A stretch of 64,000 nt of DNA from Cytophagaceae bacterium (GTDB lineage: Bacteria; Bacteroidota; Bacteroidia; Cytophagales; Spirosomataceae): the NCBI GenBank assembly GCA_947450365.1, contig CANFVE010000008.1, forward strand, positions 1 through 64,000. Direction: 5' to 3'. The notes under the pieces were generated by a model. The model saw only the letters and a program-made list of their open reading frames with translations, had not been told where the DNA came from and searched no databases. This document shows, in pieces, positions 44,304 through 53,823 of the stretch. The number at the start of each line of letters is the position of its first letter. Positions within the stretch are counted from its first letter, which is position 1. The position numbers were made by a program, and so were the translations under genes.

Positions 44304-47141
44304 ATGAAAAAATTATTCCTTTTTGATGCGATGGCATTAATCTATCGCGCCCATTTTGCCTTTGCCAAAACCCCTCGCATTTCATCAAAAGGAATCAATA
44401 CCAGCGCCGTTTTTGGCTTTGCAAATACGATTTTAGAAGTCATTCAAAAGGAAAAACCGGATTATTTAGGTGTGGCTTTTGATACCTCCGCCCCTACCTT
44501 TCGGCATGTCGAATATACTCCCTACAAAGCCCAACGCGAAAAGCAACCCGAAGATATTACCATCGCCATTCCCTATGTGAAACAATTCGTGGAAGCCATG
44601 GATATTCCTATCCTCATTTTAGATGGCTACGAGGCAGATGACATTATCGGCACGATTGCCAAAAAAGCAGTTCGGGCTAATCCCGAAATAGAGGTGTATA
44701 TGATGACACCGGATAAGGATTATGGCCAATTGGTTGAAGAGCGTATCAAAATGTATAAACCTGCCTTCATGGGCAAGGGAGTCGAAGTTCTAGGCCCAAA
44801 AGAAGTTTGTGCGCGCTGGAATATCCAACATGTAGATCAAGTCATCGATATGCTAGGCCTCATGGGCGATGCGGTCGATAATATCCCTGGGATTCCAGGA
44901 GTGGGTGAAAAAACGGCACAAAAACTCATCGAAGAGTTTGGATCGCTCGAGAATTTACTGGAAAACACGGATAAGCTCAAAGGAAAACTTCAGGAAAATG
45001 TGGTTAATTTCCGCGAGCAGGGGCTATTATCGAAACATTTAGCCCGGATTCTTTGCGAAGTACCGCTGGAATATGAAGAAGAAAAATTAATTTCCACGGC
45101 TCCGAAACGTGATTTATTGGATCCATTATTGGATGAATTGGAATTCAGAACGCTGCGTCGTCGAATTTTAGGCGAAGAAGCTCCTATTCCTTCCGCAGCT
45201 CCAAAAACAGCAGCCAAGAAGGATGTCAACCAAATGGATATGTTTGCGGCATCGGGGCCTTCCGCCGGAACAAGCCAAGCAATCGAAACGCCTGAAGCAA
45301 CAGAGGAAATCCAACCCAGTCATTTTAAAAATCTTCAAAATACCGCTCATCAATACCATGTGGTTCAGGGAGAGGCAGCGATTAAGTCATTGATCGGCTT
45401 TTTGGGCCGACAAAGCACCTTTTGTTTTGATACTGAAACGACAAGCCTGACCGCCGTGGAAGCGGAATTAGTGGGAATGTCTTTTGCCTACCGTACCGCA
45501 GAAGCTTTTTATGTGCCTTTTTCAGCCGATCGGGTGGAATGTCAAGCGCAGGTGGATTTATTTAAAGACCTTTTTGCCAATGAGGCCATCGAAAAAGTAG
45601 CCCAAAACATTAAATATGACATGAGTGTGTTGGCTAATTATGGGCTTGAAATCAAAGGAAAAGTCTATGACACGATGCTGGCACATTATTTAATTGAGCC
45701 AGAAAAACGCCACAACATGGATGCTCTGTCGATGGCCTATTTGGGCTATGAACCTTTATCGATTGAAACATTGATCGGCAAAAAGGGTGCTAAACAAGGC
45801 AATATGCGGGATATAGCTTTAGAGGATATCAAGGAATATGCGGCAGAAGATGCGGATATTACCTTACAATTGAAGCCCTTTTTGGATAAACAAATGAGTC
45901 AAAACCCGAAGGCAATTACGTTGCTTGAGGAAGTTGAAATGCCTCTTTCACGTGTTTTATCGGCCATCGAACGCGAGGGGGTGAATTTGGATATTCCGTT
46001 TTTACAGGAAATGTCATTGACCTTGGACGCGGATTCGAAGGCGGTCCAGCAAAAAATATTTGAAGCCGCCGGACAAGAATTTAACATCGCATCACCGAAA
46101 CAATTAGGTGAAATTTTATTTGAAAAAATGCGCTTAGACCCAAAAGCCAAAAAGACCAAAACGGGTCAATACATGACGGGAGAAGAGATTTTATCCAAAT
46201 TGGAGGCCGAACATGAAATTGCGTCCTTGATCTTGGACTTTAGAGAATTACAGAAGTTGAAATCTACCTATGTGGATGCTTTGCCCCAACTAATCTCCCC
46301 CGTCACCGGCCGTATTCATACCTCATTCATGCAAGCCGTAACGGCTACCGGACGTTTATCCTCGAAAGATCCAAACCTCCAAAACATTCCAATTCGGACC
46401 GTTCGCGGACGCGAAATCCGCAAAGCCTTCATTCCTAGAAATGAAGAATTTCAAATATTATCGGCGGATTATTCACAAATCGAATTACGCATCATGGCTG
46501 CATTTTCGAAAGATGAATCGATGCTAGAAGCCTTTAATCAAGGGTTAGATGTCCATAAGGCCACGGCGGCGAAGGTATTTCATGTAGCCTTAGCGGATGT
46601 GGATTCGGATATGCGTCGGAAGGCAAAAACAGTGAATTTCGGGATTATTTATGGGGTGTCGGCTTTTGGATTGGCGGGTCAATTGAACATTTCCAGAACG
46701 GAAGCCAAAGAAATCATTGAACAATATTTCTTGGAATTCCCGAAGGTAAAAACCTATATGGATGATTGCATTAAATCTGCGCAGGATGTAGGCTATGTGG
46801 AAACGGTATTGGGTCGCAGAAGGTATTTACGGGATATTTTATCGGCGAATATGAATGAGCGGGGTTTTGCGGAGCGGAATGCAATTAATGCACCGATTCA
46901 AGGTTCAGCCGCGGATATGATCAAGGTGGCGATGATTCAGATTCAGGATTTTTTGACCAAAGAAAACCTGAAATCGAAGATGATTTTGACGGTACATGAT
47001 GAATTAGTCTTTGATGCACATATATCCGAAATTACTTACCTTCGTGAAAAAATAAATGACATTATGTGTCATGCGTTGGATTTGGGTGTAGCGATGGAAA
47101 CGGGAATTGGCGTCGGGGCAAATTGGTTAGAAGCCCATTAA
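44304..47141 (+). CDS. polA: DNA polymerase I
   Basis: A 945-residue polymerase with all three domains. The 5'-3' exonuclease covers about residues 1-290 (GYEADDIIGTIAKKA, DNIPGIPGVGEKTAQKLIEEFGS). The 3'-5' proofreading domain is intact (CFDTETTSL, NIKYDMSVLANYG, YAAEDADITLQL). The polymerase domain has ADYSQIELRIMAAF (motif A), RRKAKTVNFGIIYGVSAFGL (motif B) and TVHDELVFD (motif C). A linker rich in Ala and Pro near residues 295-345 separates the first two. It works in Okazaki fragment processing and repair. Confidence 0.97.
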   Translation: MKKLFLFDAMALIYRAHFAFAKTPRISSKGINTSAVFGFANTILEVIQKEKPDYLGVAFDTSAPTFRHVEYTPYKAQREKQPEDITIAIPYVKQFVEAMDIPILILDGYEADDIIGTIAKKAVRANPEIEVYMMTPDKDYGQLVEERIKMYKPAFMGKGVEVLGPKEVCARWNIQHVDQVIDMLGLMGDAVDNIPGIPGVGEKTAQKLIEEFGSLENLLENTDKLKGKLQENVVNFREQGLLSKHLARILCEVPLEYEEEKLISTAPKRDLLDPLLDELEFRTLRRRILGEEAPIPSAAPKTAAKKDVNQMDMFAASGPSAGTSQAIETPEATEEIQPSHFKNLQNTAHQYHVVQGEAAIKSLIGFLGRQSTFCFDTETTSLTAVEAELVGMSFAYRTAEAFYVPFSADRVECQAQVDLFKDLFANEAIEKVAQNIKYDMSVLANYGLEIKGKVYDTMLAHYLIEPEKRHNMDALSMAYLGYEPLSIETLIGKKGAKQGNMRDIALEDIKEYAAEDADITLQLKPFLDKQMSQNPKAITLLEEVEMPLSRVLSAIEREGVNLDIPFLQEMSLTLDADSKAVQQKIFEAAGQEFNIASPKQLGEILFEKMRLDPKAKKTKTGQYMTGEEILSKLEAEHEIASLILDFRELQKLKSTYVDALPQLISPVTGRIHTSFMQAVTATGRLSSKDPNLQNIPIRTVRGREIRKAFIPRNEEFQILSADYSQIELRIMAAFSKDESMLEAFNQGLDVHKATAAKVFHVALADVDSDMRRKAKTVNFGIIYGVSAFGLAGQLNISRTEAKEIIEQYFLEFPKVKTYMDDCIKSAQDVGYVETVLGRRRYLRDILSANMNERGFAERNAINAPIQGSAADMIKVAMIQIQDFLTKENLKSKMILTVHDELVFDAHISEITYLREKINDIMCHALDLGVAMETGIGVGANWLEAH

Positions 47142-47151
47142 TACAAGTATT

Positions 47152-48144
47152 TTGAAGATTTCGGTAGCGCTTTGTACCCTGAATGGGGAAAAATTTTTGA
47201 GAACACAGTTGGCCAGCCTGGTCGACCAAACCATGCCCATCGACGAGGTAATCGTGTGCGATGAAGGTTCGACCGATAAAACCCTCGAAATTCTAGCCCA
47301 ATTCCAATCCAAATTACCTTTAATCATTCACCAAAACCCCGAACGATTGGGTACCTATCGAAATTTCGAAAAGGCCATATCGCTTTGCTCGGGAGATTAT
47401 ATATTTCCAGCGGATCAAGATGATTTTTGGGATATCCAGAAAATTGAGCGGATTTCGACGTATTTCAACCAACATCCAGAATTCGACGTCGTTTTTACCG
47501 ATGCGGTACTTGTGGATGAATTTGGACAAGCGTCTCATGACAAATTATGGTCAACCTTCCGATTTCGTGAGCAGCAGCAAAAGGAGTGGAAAGCCGGAAA
47601 AGCGTTGGAAATCCTATTGGATGGGAATCGAGTGACCGGTTGCACCATGGGCTTACGCAAAAGCTTTTTCAAAAAAATAGCCCCTTTCCCCTCTAATTTA
47701 CCCGCTTTTTTCTTGCATGATGCCTGGATGGGCATCGCAGCCGCTTTGGAAAATCGAATAGGATTCATACCGGCTACGTATGTACAATACCGTCAACATT
47801 CCGAACAGCAAGTCGGGGTTCGCGGAGAACAAGGAAAAGCACCTACTTTGTGGGATCGCATTAAGCGCCCGCATGAGGAAAAAACAGGGCCCTATTTAAA
47901 GAAATACACCTTTTTAGTAGCGTTGCGCGCGGAAATCGAACAGAAATTTCCAGGTCAATCCTTCGAGGCATTAGATGCAAAAATCGAATATTGGTATCGC
48001 CGTTCTCATTTACCTACTGCTCGGTTTTTACGCATCAAAAAAGTCATGCAGAATTTACTAAGCGGTTATTATCACCGCTTTGCCGATATAGACGCCGGTC
48101 CCGAAGGCCCATTTCTGATGTTCTTGGGGGATTTAATCGAATGA
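47152..48144 (+). CDS. Glycosyltransferase family 2 (rhamnosyltransferase-like)
   Basis: A 330-residue cytosolic GT-A enzyme. It starts at TTG 47152; there is no ATG in frame after the polA stop, and the first residues (KISVALCTLNGEKFLRTQL) are the conserved first strand. The nucleotide-sugar site is in VDEGSTDKTLE-like CDEGSTDKTLEIL and FPADQDDFWD (D-x-D). FFLHDAWMGIAAAL holds the catalytic-base region. It would add a sugar to lipopolysaccharide or another surface glycan. It lies 10 bases after polA and ends directly against convergent aguB. Confidence 0.87.
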   Translation: MKISVALCTLNGEKFLRTQLASLVDQTMPIDEVIVCDEGSTDKTLEILAQFQSKLPLIIHQNPERLGTYRNFEKAISLCSGDYIFPADQDDFWDIQKIERISTYFNQHPEFDVVFTDAVLVDEFGQASHDKLWSTFRFREQQQKEWKAGKALEILLDGNRVTGCTMGLRKSFFKKIAPFPSNLPAFFLHDAWMGIAAALENRIGFIPATYVQYRQHSEQQVGVRGEQGKAPTLWDRIKRPHEEKTGPYLKKYTFLVALRAEIEQKFPGQSFEALDAKIEYWYRRSHLPTARFLRIKKVMQNLLSGYYHRFADIDAGPEGPFLMFLGDLIE

Positions 48145-49011
48145 TTAATCAATAAACCGTTTAGTTATATCGCCATACGAGTCAATCCGGCGATCGCGGA
48201 AAAATGGCCAAGTACGACGGTAATATTCACTGGAATCGACGTTAACTTCTACGACAGCTACTTCCTCCTGATCGTGACTGGCTTGAAAAATCACCCGACC
48301 GAAGGCATTGGCGACAAAACTTCCACCCCAAAATTGTTGGCCATTCTCCAGCCCTACTCGATTCACGGACACCACAGGAATGCCATTCGCCACCGCATGC
48401 GACCGCTGAATGGTTTGCCACGCTTGATATTGCTCGCGATTAATTTCTCCATCCGTTTCGGCGAGATCCCAGCCGATGGCCGTGGGATACACCAATACCT
48501 CTGCCCCTTGCAAAGCCGTTAAACGAGCGGCTTCCGGATACCATTGATCCCAGCAAATGAGTACGCCTATTTTGGCATATTTCGTATCAAAAACGAGATA
48601 GCCCAAATCGCCGGGCGTAAAATAATATTTTTCGTAATAGCCCGGATCGTCGGGTATGTGCATTTTTCTGTATTTTCCCAGGTAGGTCCCATCGGCATCC
48701 AGCACCGCAGTCGTGTTATGAAAAAGCCCTGCGGCACGTTTTTCGAACATGGAGGCGATAATCACGACCCCTAATTCGGCCGCTAATGAACCTAATGAAT
48801 CCGTCGTTTTTCCGGGAATCGCTTCGGCCAATTTGAAAAAATCTTGATTTTCCTCGAAACAGAAATAAGTTGACTGGAATAATTCCTGCAAACAAACGAC
48901 CTGAGCGCCTTGCGAGGCTGCCTGCCGGATGGCCTTTTCCGTTTGTTGGAAATTTTGAGCCGGATCAGTTGAACAGGCTAATTGAATCAACGCAAATTGT
49001 ACATTTTTCAT
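48145..49011 (-). CDS. aguB: N-carbamoylputrescine amidase
   Basis: A 288-residue nitrilase-superfamily enzyme that hydrolyses N-carbamoylputrescine to putrescine. The triad is Glu in VVCLQELFQSTYFC, Lys in GKYRKMHIPDDPGYYEK and Cys in IGVLICWDQWYPEAARL. The segments HIPDDPGYYEKYYFTPGD and YRRTWPFFRDRRIDSYGDI are typical of AguB rather than of other amidases. It completes the agmatine route begun by aguA at 24172-25218. Start overlaps the stop of the GT9 gene (ATGA). Confidence 0.92.
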   Translation of the reverse strand: MKNVQFALIQLACSTDPAQNFQQTEKAIRQAASQGAQVVCLQELFQSTYFCFEENQDFFKLAEAIPGKTTDSLGSLAAELGVVIIASMFEKRAAGLFHNTTAVLDADGTYLGKYRKMHIPDDPGYYEKYYFTPGDLGYLVFDTKYAKIGVLICWDQWYPEAARLTALQGAEVLVYPTAIGWDLAETDGEINREQYQAWQTIQRSHAVANGIPVVSVNRVGLENGQQFWGGSFVANAFGRVIFQASHDQEEVAVVEVNVDSSEYYRRTWPFFRDRRIDSYGDITKRFID

Positions 49012-49970
49012 ACGCTTACCGCATCAATAAGTGGATCTAAGGAAATTTTATGCATGCAATCAAAATGGCCCAGTGGACAAATATCCGTCCCTTGGGTCGT
49101 GCAGGGCCGACAAGCCAGATCTGCCATTTCAAGCGAAACAAATTCTGTTTGATAGGGATACATCCCAAAACCGGCATGGGTACTGCCCCAAATCACAAAA
49201 ATCTTTTTCTTGAGCGCAGCGGCAATATGCATCATCGAGGAGTCATGGCTAATGACATATTCGGCTTGCTTAACCAAACTGGCCGATTGTCCAATGCTCG
49301 TCTGATGGCACAAATTAATCACCTTTTCAGGATATGCATGCGCTAAACGTGCTCCAATAAGCGCATCTTTCGCATCACCAATCAACACAATCTTGGCCGA
49401 AAGCCGTTCGCATAATTCGACCATTTTGGGATACGCTAAAACTTTGGTCACATGCTGACCACCAATCGCATAAACCACATAAGGTCCGTGAATTCCGACA
49501 TCTTCGGGATTCATTTCTTGATCTTTGGGAATAAAATAATCGAGCCCCAGCTTGTCATTTTTGATGTCTAGGTCGGTAAGCGCCTCAAAATAACGTTCGA
49601 CTAAATGCTTTTGAGGTAGGTTATTGATTTTGGTTTTAACCCAGTGTTTTCGTTCGGAGGTAAATTTGTTGATCTGATACGGAATTTTCAATAAAAGTGC
49701 GCTCAACAAAAAGGATCGAACATTTTTATGTAAATCGACCACGGCATCAAAGCCAATTTGTCTTAATTGCTTCGCCAATGACCACAAATTTCCCTGATAG
49801 GCATGCACTTCATGGACATAGGGGTTTGCGGACCAAAGGTGGGCATTTTGAGATTTCGTGACGATGTGAATTTCTGCCTCGGGATAACGTTTTTTCAAGG
49901 CCCGAATGATGGGGCTTGTCAGGATGATATCGCCGATCGATGAAAATCGAATGCAGAGAATTTTATTCAT
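49008..49970 (-). CDS. Glycosyltransferase family 9 (heptosyltransferase-like)
   Basis: A 320-residue GT-B enzyme. The N-terminus ILCIRFSSIGDIILTSPIIRALKKRYP, the segment VVDLHKNVRSFLLSALL, and the donor-binding half YVISHDSSMMHIAAALKKKIFVIWG are diagnostic for WaaF/WaaC-like proteins. The family adds heptose to the inner core of lipopolysaccharide. In Bacteroidota the donor may differ. A Cys-rich end (CRPCTTQGTDICPLGHFDCM) is typical of GT9 and may be structural. It is cotranscribed with aguB. Confidence 0.9.
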   Translation of the reverse strand: MNKILCIRFSSIGDIILTSPIIRALKKRYPEAEIHIVTKSQNAHLWSANPYVHEVHAYQGNLWSLAKQLRQIGFDAVVDLHKNVRSFLLSALLLKIPYQINKFTSERKHWVKTKINNLPQKHLVERYFEALTDLDIKNDKLGLDYFIPKDQEMNPEDVGIHGPYVVYAIGGQHVTKVLAYPKMVELCERLSAKIVLIGDAKDALIGARLAHAYPEKVINLCHQTSIGQSASLVKQAEYVISHDSSMMHIAAALKKKIFVIWGSTHAGFGMYPYQTEFVSLEMADLACRPCTTQGTDICPLGHFDCMHKISLDPLIDAVSV

Positions 49971-50056
49971 TCGGAGAATTTGAACCGTAAAATTAAGAAA
50001 AATCAGTTTCTAAGCCTCATACTTTCATTCTTTTCGGTAAATTGCACGGCAATTGA

Positions 50057-51547
50057 ATGGATTACATGGAAAATAAAAAACAAGACACCGCCTCAGCTTT
50101 AAAAGATATTATTTCGCATGCCAAAGAATATGGCTTCGTATTTCCTTCCTCGGATATTTACGATGGCTTACAGGCTGTTTATGATTATGGGCAGAATGGG
50201 GTAGAATTAAAGAATAATTTAAAGACGGTTTGGTATAAGGCGATGACGATGTTAAACGATAATGTCGTAGGCATCGATGCCGCTATTTTCATGCATCCTT
50301 TAACTTGGAAAGCATCTGGTCATGTGGATTCGTTCAATGACCCGATGATTGATAATAAAGATTCGAAAAAGCGTTACCGGGCGGATACCTTGTTGGAAGA
50401 ACGGGCAGCAGCGCTCGAAGATGAAGGCAAGGCGGATGAGGCGAGGGCCATAATGCAGGCGATGGCGAAGGGATTAGATGCGGGAGATTTGGAGGCGGTA
50501 CGTCAATTGATCATCGATCAGCAAATCAAATGTCCTGTTTCGGGAACGGCAAATTGGACCGAAGTACGTCAATTTAATTTGATGTTTTCGACGCAAGTCG
50601 GCGCGGTTTCTGAAGATGCGAGTTTGATATATTTACGTCCAGAGACGGCACAGGGCATTTTTGTTAATTTCTTGAATGTGCAAAAATCCGGACGGATGAA
50701 GATACCATTTGGCATTGCGCAGATTGGGAAAGCGTTCCGAAATGAAATCGTTGCCCGCAATTTTATTTTCCGCATGCGGGAATTTGAGCAAATGGAGATG
50801 CAATTTTTTGTTCGCCCGGGCACGGAGATGGAATGGTATGAGACCTGGAAGCAGACGCGCATGAAGTTTCATCAGGCGATTGGTTTGCCGGCGGATTCCT
50901 TGAAATTTCACGACCATGATAAATTGGCCCATTATGCGAACGCGGCTGTTGATATTGAATATAAATTTCCGTTTGGATTTAAGGAAATGGAGGGAATTCA
51001 TTCGCGAACGGATTTTGATCTCAGAAGCCATCAGGAATTATCTCGTAAGAAACAGCAATATTTTGATCCGGAGATCAATGAAAATTACATTCCCTATGTG
51101 GTGGAGACCTCAGTGGGCGCAGATCGTTTATTTTTAGCGATTTTATGTAATGCCTATACGGAAGAGACAGTGGGCGAAGGGGACCAGGAGAAGCAACGCA
51201 TCTATTTGAACTTCCATCCGGCCTTGGCGCCTGTGAAAGTGGCGGTATTGCCCTTAGTGAAAAAAGATGGATTGGCGGAAAAAGCACAAGAACTCGTAAA
51301 TAAGATTAAATTTGCCTTTCATACAACCTACGATGAGGGCGGCGCCATAGGCAAGCGCTATACTCGTCAAGATTTAATTGGAACCCCTTATTGTGTGGTG
51401 GTCGACTATCAAACGATGGAAGATGAAACGGTGACGATTCGTGACCGAAACACGATGCAACAGGAGCGCATTTCTATCGCAGATTTGAAAGAGAAAATCG
51501 GGTATGCGGTATCGATGGAGCGTATTTTTGAAAAACTTTTACAGTAA
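50057..51547 (+). CDS. glyS: Glycine--tRNA ligase, single-chain class II type
   Basis: A 496-residue alpha2-type glycyl-tRNA synthetase, not the alpha/beta type of E. coli. Class II motifs are visible: YLRPETAQGIFVNFLN (motif 1 region), FRNEIVARNFIFRMREFEQMEMQFF (motif 2) and GADRLFLAILCNAY (motif 3). The C-terminal anticodon-binding domain runs VAVLPLVKKDGLAEKA to the end. ATG at 50057 is used; another lies nine bases further on. DUF349 gene follows at 20 bases. Confidence 0.96.
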   Translation: MDYMENKKQDTASALKDIISHAKEYGFVFPSSDIYDGLQAVYDYGQNGVELKNNLKTVWYKAMTMLNDNVVGIDAAIFMHPLTWKASGHVDSFNDPMIDNKDSKKRYRADTLLEERAAALEDEGKADEARAIMQAMAKGLDAGDLEAVRQLIIDQQIKCPVSGTANWTEVRQFNLMFSTQVGAVSEDASLIYLRPETAQGIFVNFLNVQKSGRMKIPFGIAQIGKAFRNEIVARNFIFRMREFEQMEMQFFVRPGTEMEWYETWKQTRMKFHQAIGLPADSLKFHDHDKLAHYANAAVDIEYKFPFGFKEMEGIHSRTDFDLRSHQELSRKKQQYFDPEINENYIPYVVETSVGADRLFLAILCNAYTEETVGEGDQEKQRIYLNFHPALAPVKVAVLPLVKKDGLAEKAQELVNKIKFAFHTTYDEGGAIGKRYTRQDLIGTPYCVVVDYQTMEDETVTIRDRNTMQQERISIADLKEKIGYAVSMERIFEKLLQ

Positions 51548-51567
51548 AAACGCAAACAACGAAGATT

Positions 51568-53430
51568 ATGATGACGGAAGAAGAAAGCAATGCTTTGGAA
51601 TCAGTACCCGAAAATGAGGTCATTGCGGTGGCAGAAACCATATTCCCGACGGAAGTGGCAGACGAAAAATCCATCCAATATCCCACGCTGGTGATCGAAG
51701 AAGCCACCAAGGAAAGTTTAGCTACTTTCTTTCAATCCTTAAAGGACATCATTCAAGCGCATCCGGGGACGGGTACCTATAAAAAAGTAGATGAAATCTC
51801 CAAGGAGGCCAAGGCCTTTTGGGATAAGCAAAAATATGCCGAAAAAATGGAGGCTTTAACAAGCTTCAAGGCAGCCAATGAAGATTCGGAAGAAGGGTTT
51901 TCGTTTAAAGTAGATGAAATCGGCCAACAAATCGATGCCAGTATTCAATTTATTCGGGCTGAGCGCCAGCAATTTTTCGGCCAATTAGAAAAATTACGCG
52001 AAAAGGCATTAGAAGGGAAAACTCGTTTAATAAATGAATTAAGAACCTTAGTGGATGCGGATGATCATTCAGATCCGGCCCACGTCAACGCTAGTTTCAA
52101 GGCATTCAAAAAAATCCAGGAGGAATGGAAAGGCTTAGGAAGTGTTCAGGGTCCGATGAACCAAACGCTTTGGCAATCCTACCATGCGTTGGTGGATCGT
52201 TTTTACAGCAATCGGAGTATTTTCTTTGAGTTATTGGAATTAGATCGCAAGAAAAATTTACAGGCGAAGGAATTGATTGCCAAGAAATTGGAAAAACTAG
52301 CCGAAGACGTTCAAAAAGGCGGTGTGCTTCAAAAATTATTGAAAGAGGCAGAAGAATTATTTGAGGAATATAAGCACATCGGTCCGGCCCAACGGGAAGA
52401 TAATGAGGCACTTTGGGGTCGAGTAAAAAAGGCCTTAGATGTGTTGTTCGAGCAAAAGAGACAGATTAATGAGGCTCAAAAAGGGGTTTATGAAGAAAAT
52501 CTAAAGGTTAAGAAGGAACTGGCGGATTTAATGCATCATCATGCGACCTTTATTTCAGCGAGCATCACGGAATGGAACCAGGCTTCGAAGGCAGTATTGG
52601 CTTTGCAGGAGCAATGGGGGAAATTAAAAGGGGGTTTGCCGCGTGAAGGGGGAAAAGAAGTGAGTCAACAATTTTGGGCAGACTTAAAAACTTTTTTCAA
52701 GCACAAAAGTGAGTTTTTCAGTAAGATCGATGCGGAGCGGAAGGCTAATTTAGCGGCGAAGCAACAATTAGTCGACCAAGTCAATGGCATCGTGGAAACC
52801 GGAACAGAAACGCCAGAGATTACCCATATGGTGATTGGCCTACAAAAGCGGTGGAAAGAAATCGGCCATGTTCCTGAGAAGCAAAAAGATCAAATTTATG
52901 CCAAGTTTAAGGCGGCCTGTGATGCCTATTTTAATTTAAAGCGGGAGAAGGGTAAGTCGGGACAAGATGCGGAATTTGATGCGAATTTAACGGCAAAACT
53001 TTCGATTATAGCGAAGATGGAGGGGATGTTGACCGATCCAGAGTCCCTAGCGGGCTTAGGTCAGGTGAAGGCGGATTGGGATGCGATTGGATTTGTGCCC
53101 CGGAAGGAAGTCAAAATGATTCAGGAAAAATTCCGGACGCTTTGGAATTCGTTGATCGATTTAGCGCGGACCCAACCGGCAGAAAAGTTAGCCGCCTGGG
53201 GATTTGAATTAAAATCCTTGGCTTCCGAAGCAAGTTCGGGTGGAGAGGAAAGAAAATCAGCATCACCCGATTTGAGAAAGAAGATTCAGGCGCTGGAAAA
53301 TGATATTGCGGTGTTAACCAACAACTTAGAGTTTTTTGCTAAGTCGAAGAATTCAGAAAAGTTGCGCGCAGATGTTGAAAAGAAGATTGCGCAAGCGGAA
53401 AAGGAATTGGAGAAATTGAAAAAAGATTAA
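51568..53430 (+). CDS. DUF349 domain repeat protein
   Basis: A 620-residue cytosolic, highly charged helical protein with several DUF349 repeats of about 70 residues. Repeat cores of the form W-K-x-[IL]-G end-pieces are seen: EEWKGLGSVQGPMNQTLWQ, YKHIGPAQREDNEALWGRVK, QEQWGKLKGGLPREGGKEVS, LQKRWKEIGHVPEKQKDQIYAKF and DWDAIGFVPRKEVKMIQEKF. A C-terminal coiled coil closes it (LEKLKKD). DUF349 proteins occur widely in Bacteroidota; the function is unknown. Cotranscription with glyS is likely. Confidence 0.85.
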   Translation: MMTEEESNALESVPENEVIAVAETIFPTEVADEKSIQYPTLVIEEATKESLATFFQSLKDIIQAHPGTGTYKKVDEISKEAKAFWDKQKYAEKMEALTSFKAANEDSEEGFSFKVDEIGQQIDASIQFIRAERQQFFGQLEKLREKALEGKTRLINELRTLVDADDHSDPAHVNASFKAFKKIQEEWKGLGSVQGPMNQTLWQSYHALVDRFYSNRSIFFELLELDRKKNLQAKELIAKKLEKLAEDVQKGGVLQKLLKEAEELFEEYKHIGPAQREDNEALWGRVKKALDVLFEQKRQINEAQKGVYEENLKVKKELADLMHHHATFISASITEWNQASKAVLALQEQWGKLKGGLPREGGKEVSQQFWADLKTFFKHKSEFFSKIDAERKANLAAKQQLVDQVNGIVETGTETPEITHMVIGLQKRWKEIGHVPEKQKDQIYAKFKAACDAYFNLKREKGKSGQDAEFDANLTAKLSIIAKMEGMLTDPESLAGLGQVKADWDAIGFVPRKEVKMIQEKFRTLWNSLIDLARTQPAEKLAAWGFELKSLASEASSGGEERKSASPDLRKKIQALENDIAVLTNNLEFFAKSKNSEKLRADVEKKIAQAEKELEKLKKD

Positions 53431-53447
53431 TTTTTTTAGGGCAAGAT

Positions 53448-53478
53448 TTTGCGTTTTAACCGAATTGAGTTAATTTTG
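53448..53478 (+). promoter_or_regulatory. Promoter of tRNA-Thr
   Basis: TTTG (53448-53451), a 19-base spacer and TAATTTTG (53471-53478) match the Bacteroidota -33/-7 consensus. Transcription would start near 53484, eight bases before the mature tRNA. Confidence 0.72.
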
Positions 53479-53491
53479 CAGACCTAATTAA

Positions 53492-53564
<73 letters not shown>

Positions 53565-53570
53565 CTGAGA

Positions 53571-53598
53571 AGCTCGACAGACATGTCGGGCTTTTTTG
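53571..53598 (+). terminator. Intrinsic terminator of tRNA-Thr
   Basis: A nine-base stem AGCTCGACA/TGTCGGGCT (one G-T pair) with a four-base loop is followed by a T run, six bases after the tRNA end. Confidence 0.88.
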
Positions 53599-53823
53599 TT
53601 TTAATGAGTATTTTGAATTTCCAGAAATTTTAAATTAATATTTAAATTTAACCAAAATATATTTTGCCAAATCAAGTATTACCAAAAGAAATTAAAATTC
53701 AAAAAGAGACCCCCATGTATAAATTAAAGAAATTTTTAAAAACCTTTAATTTAAATTATACCAAATTTGGTTATTAGAATTAATGTTAAAATTAATCTTT
53801 GAATCAGAAATATTTTTTTATGG
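53599..53823. other. AT-rich gap after tRNA-Thr
   Basis: About 225 bases, very AT-rich, with no open frame, no repeat of the tRNA 3' end, and no promoter box that I can support. It marks the left edge of a low-GC stretch that continues to about 56066. Confidence 0.6.

Noticed and set aside
50633-51031. 132-residue minus-strand frame within glyS
   Set aside because: Shadow of class II synthetase motifs; no start context.
52106-52411. Antisense frame within the DUF349 gene
   Set aside because: Entirely inside a repeat-containing gene with clear family motifs.
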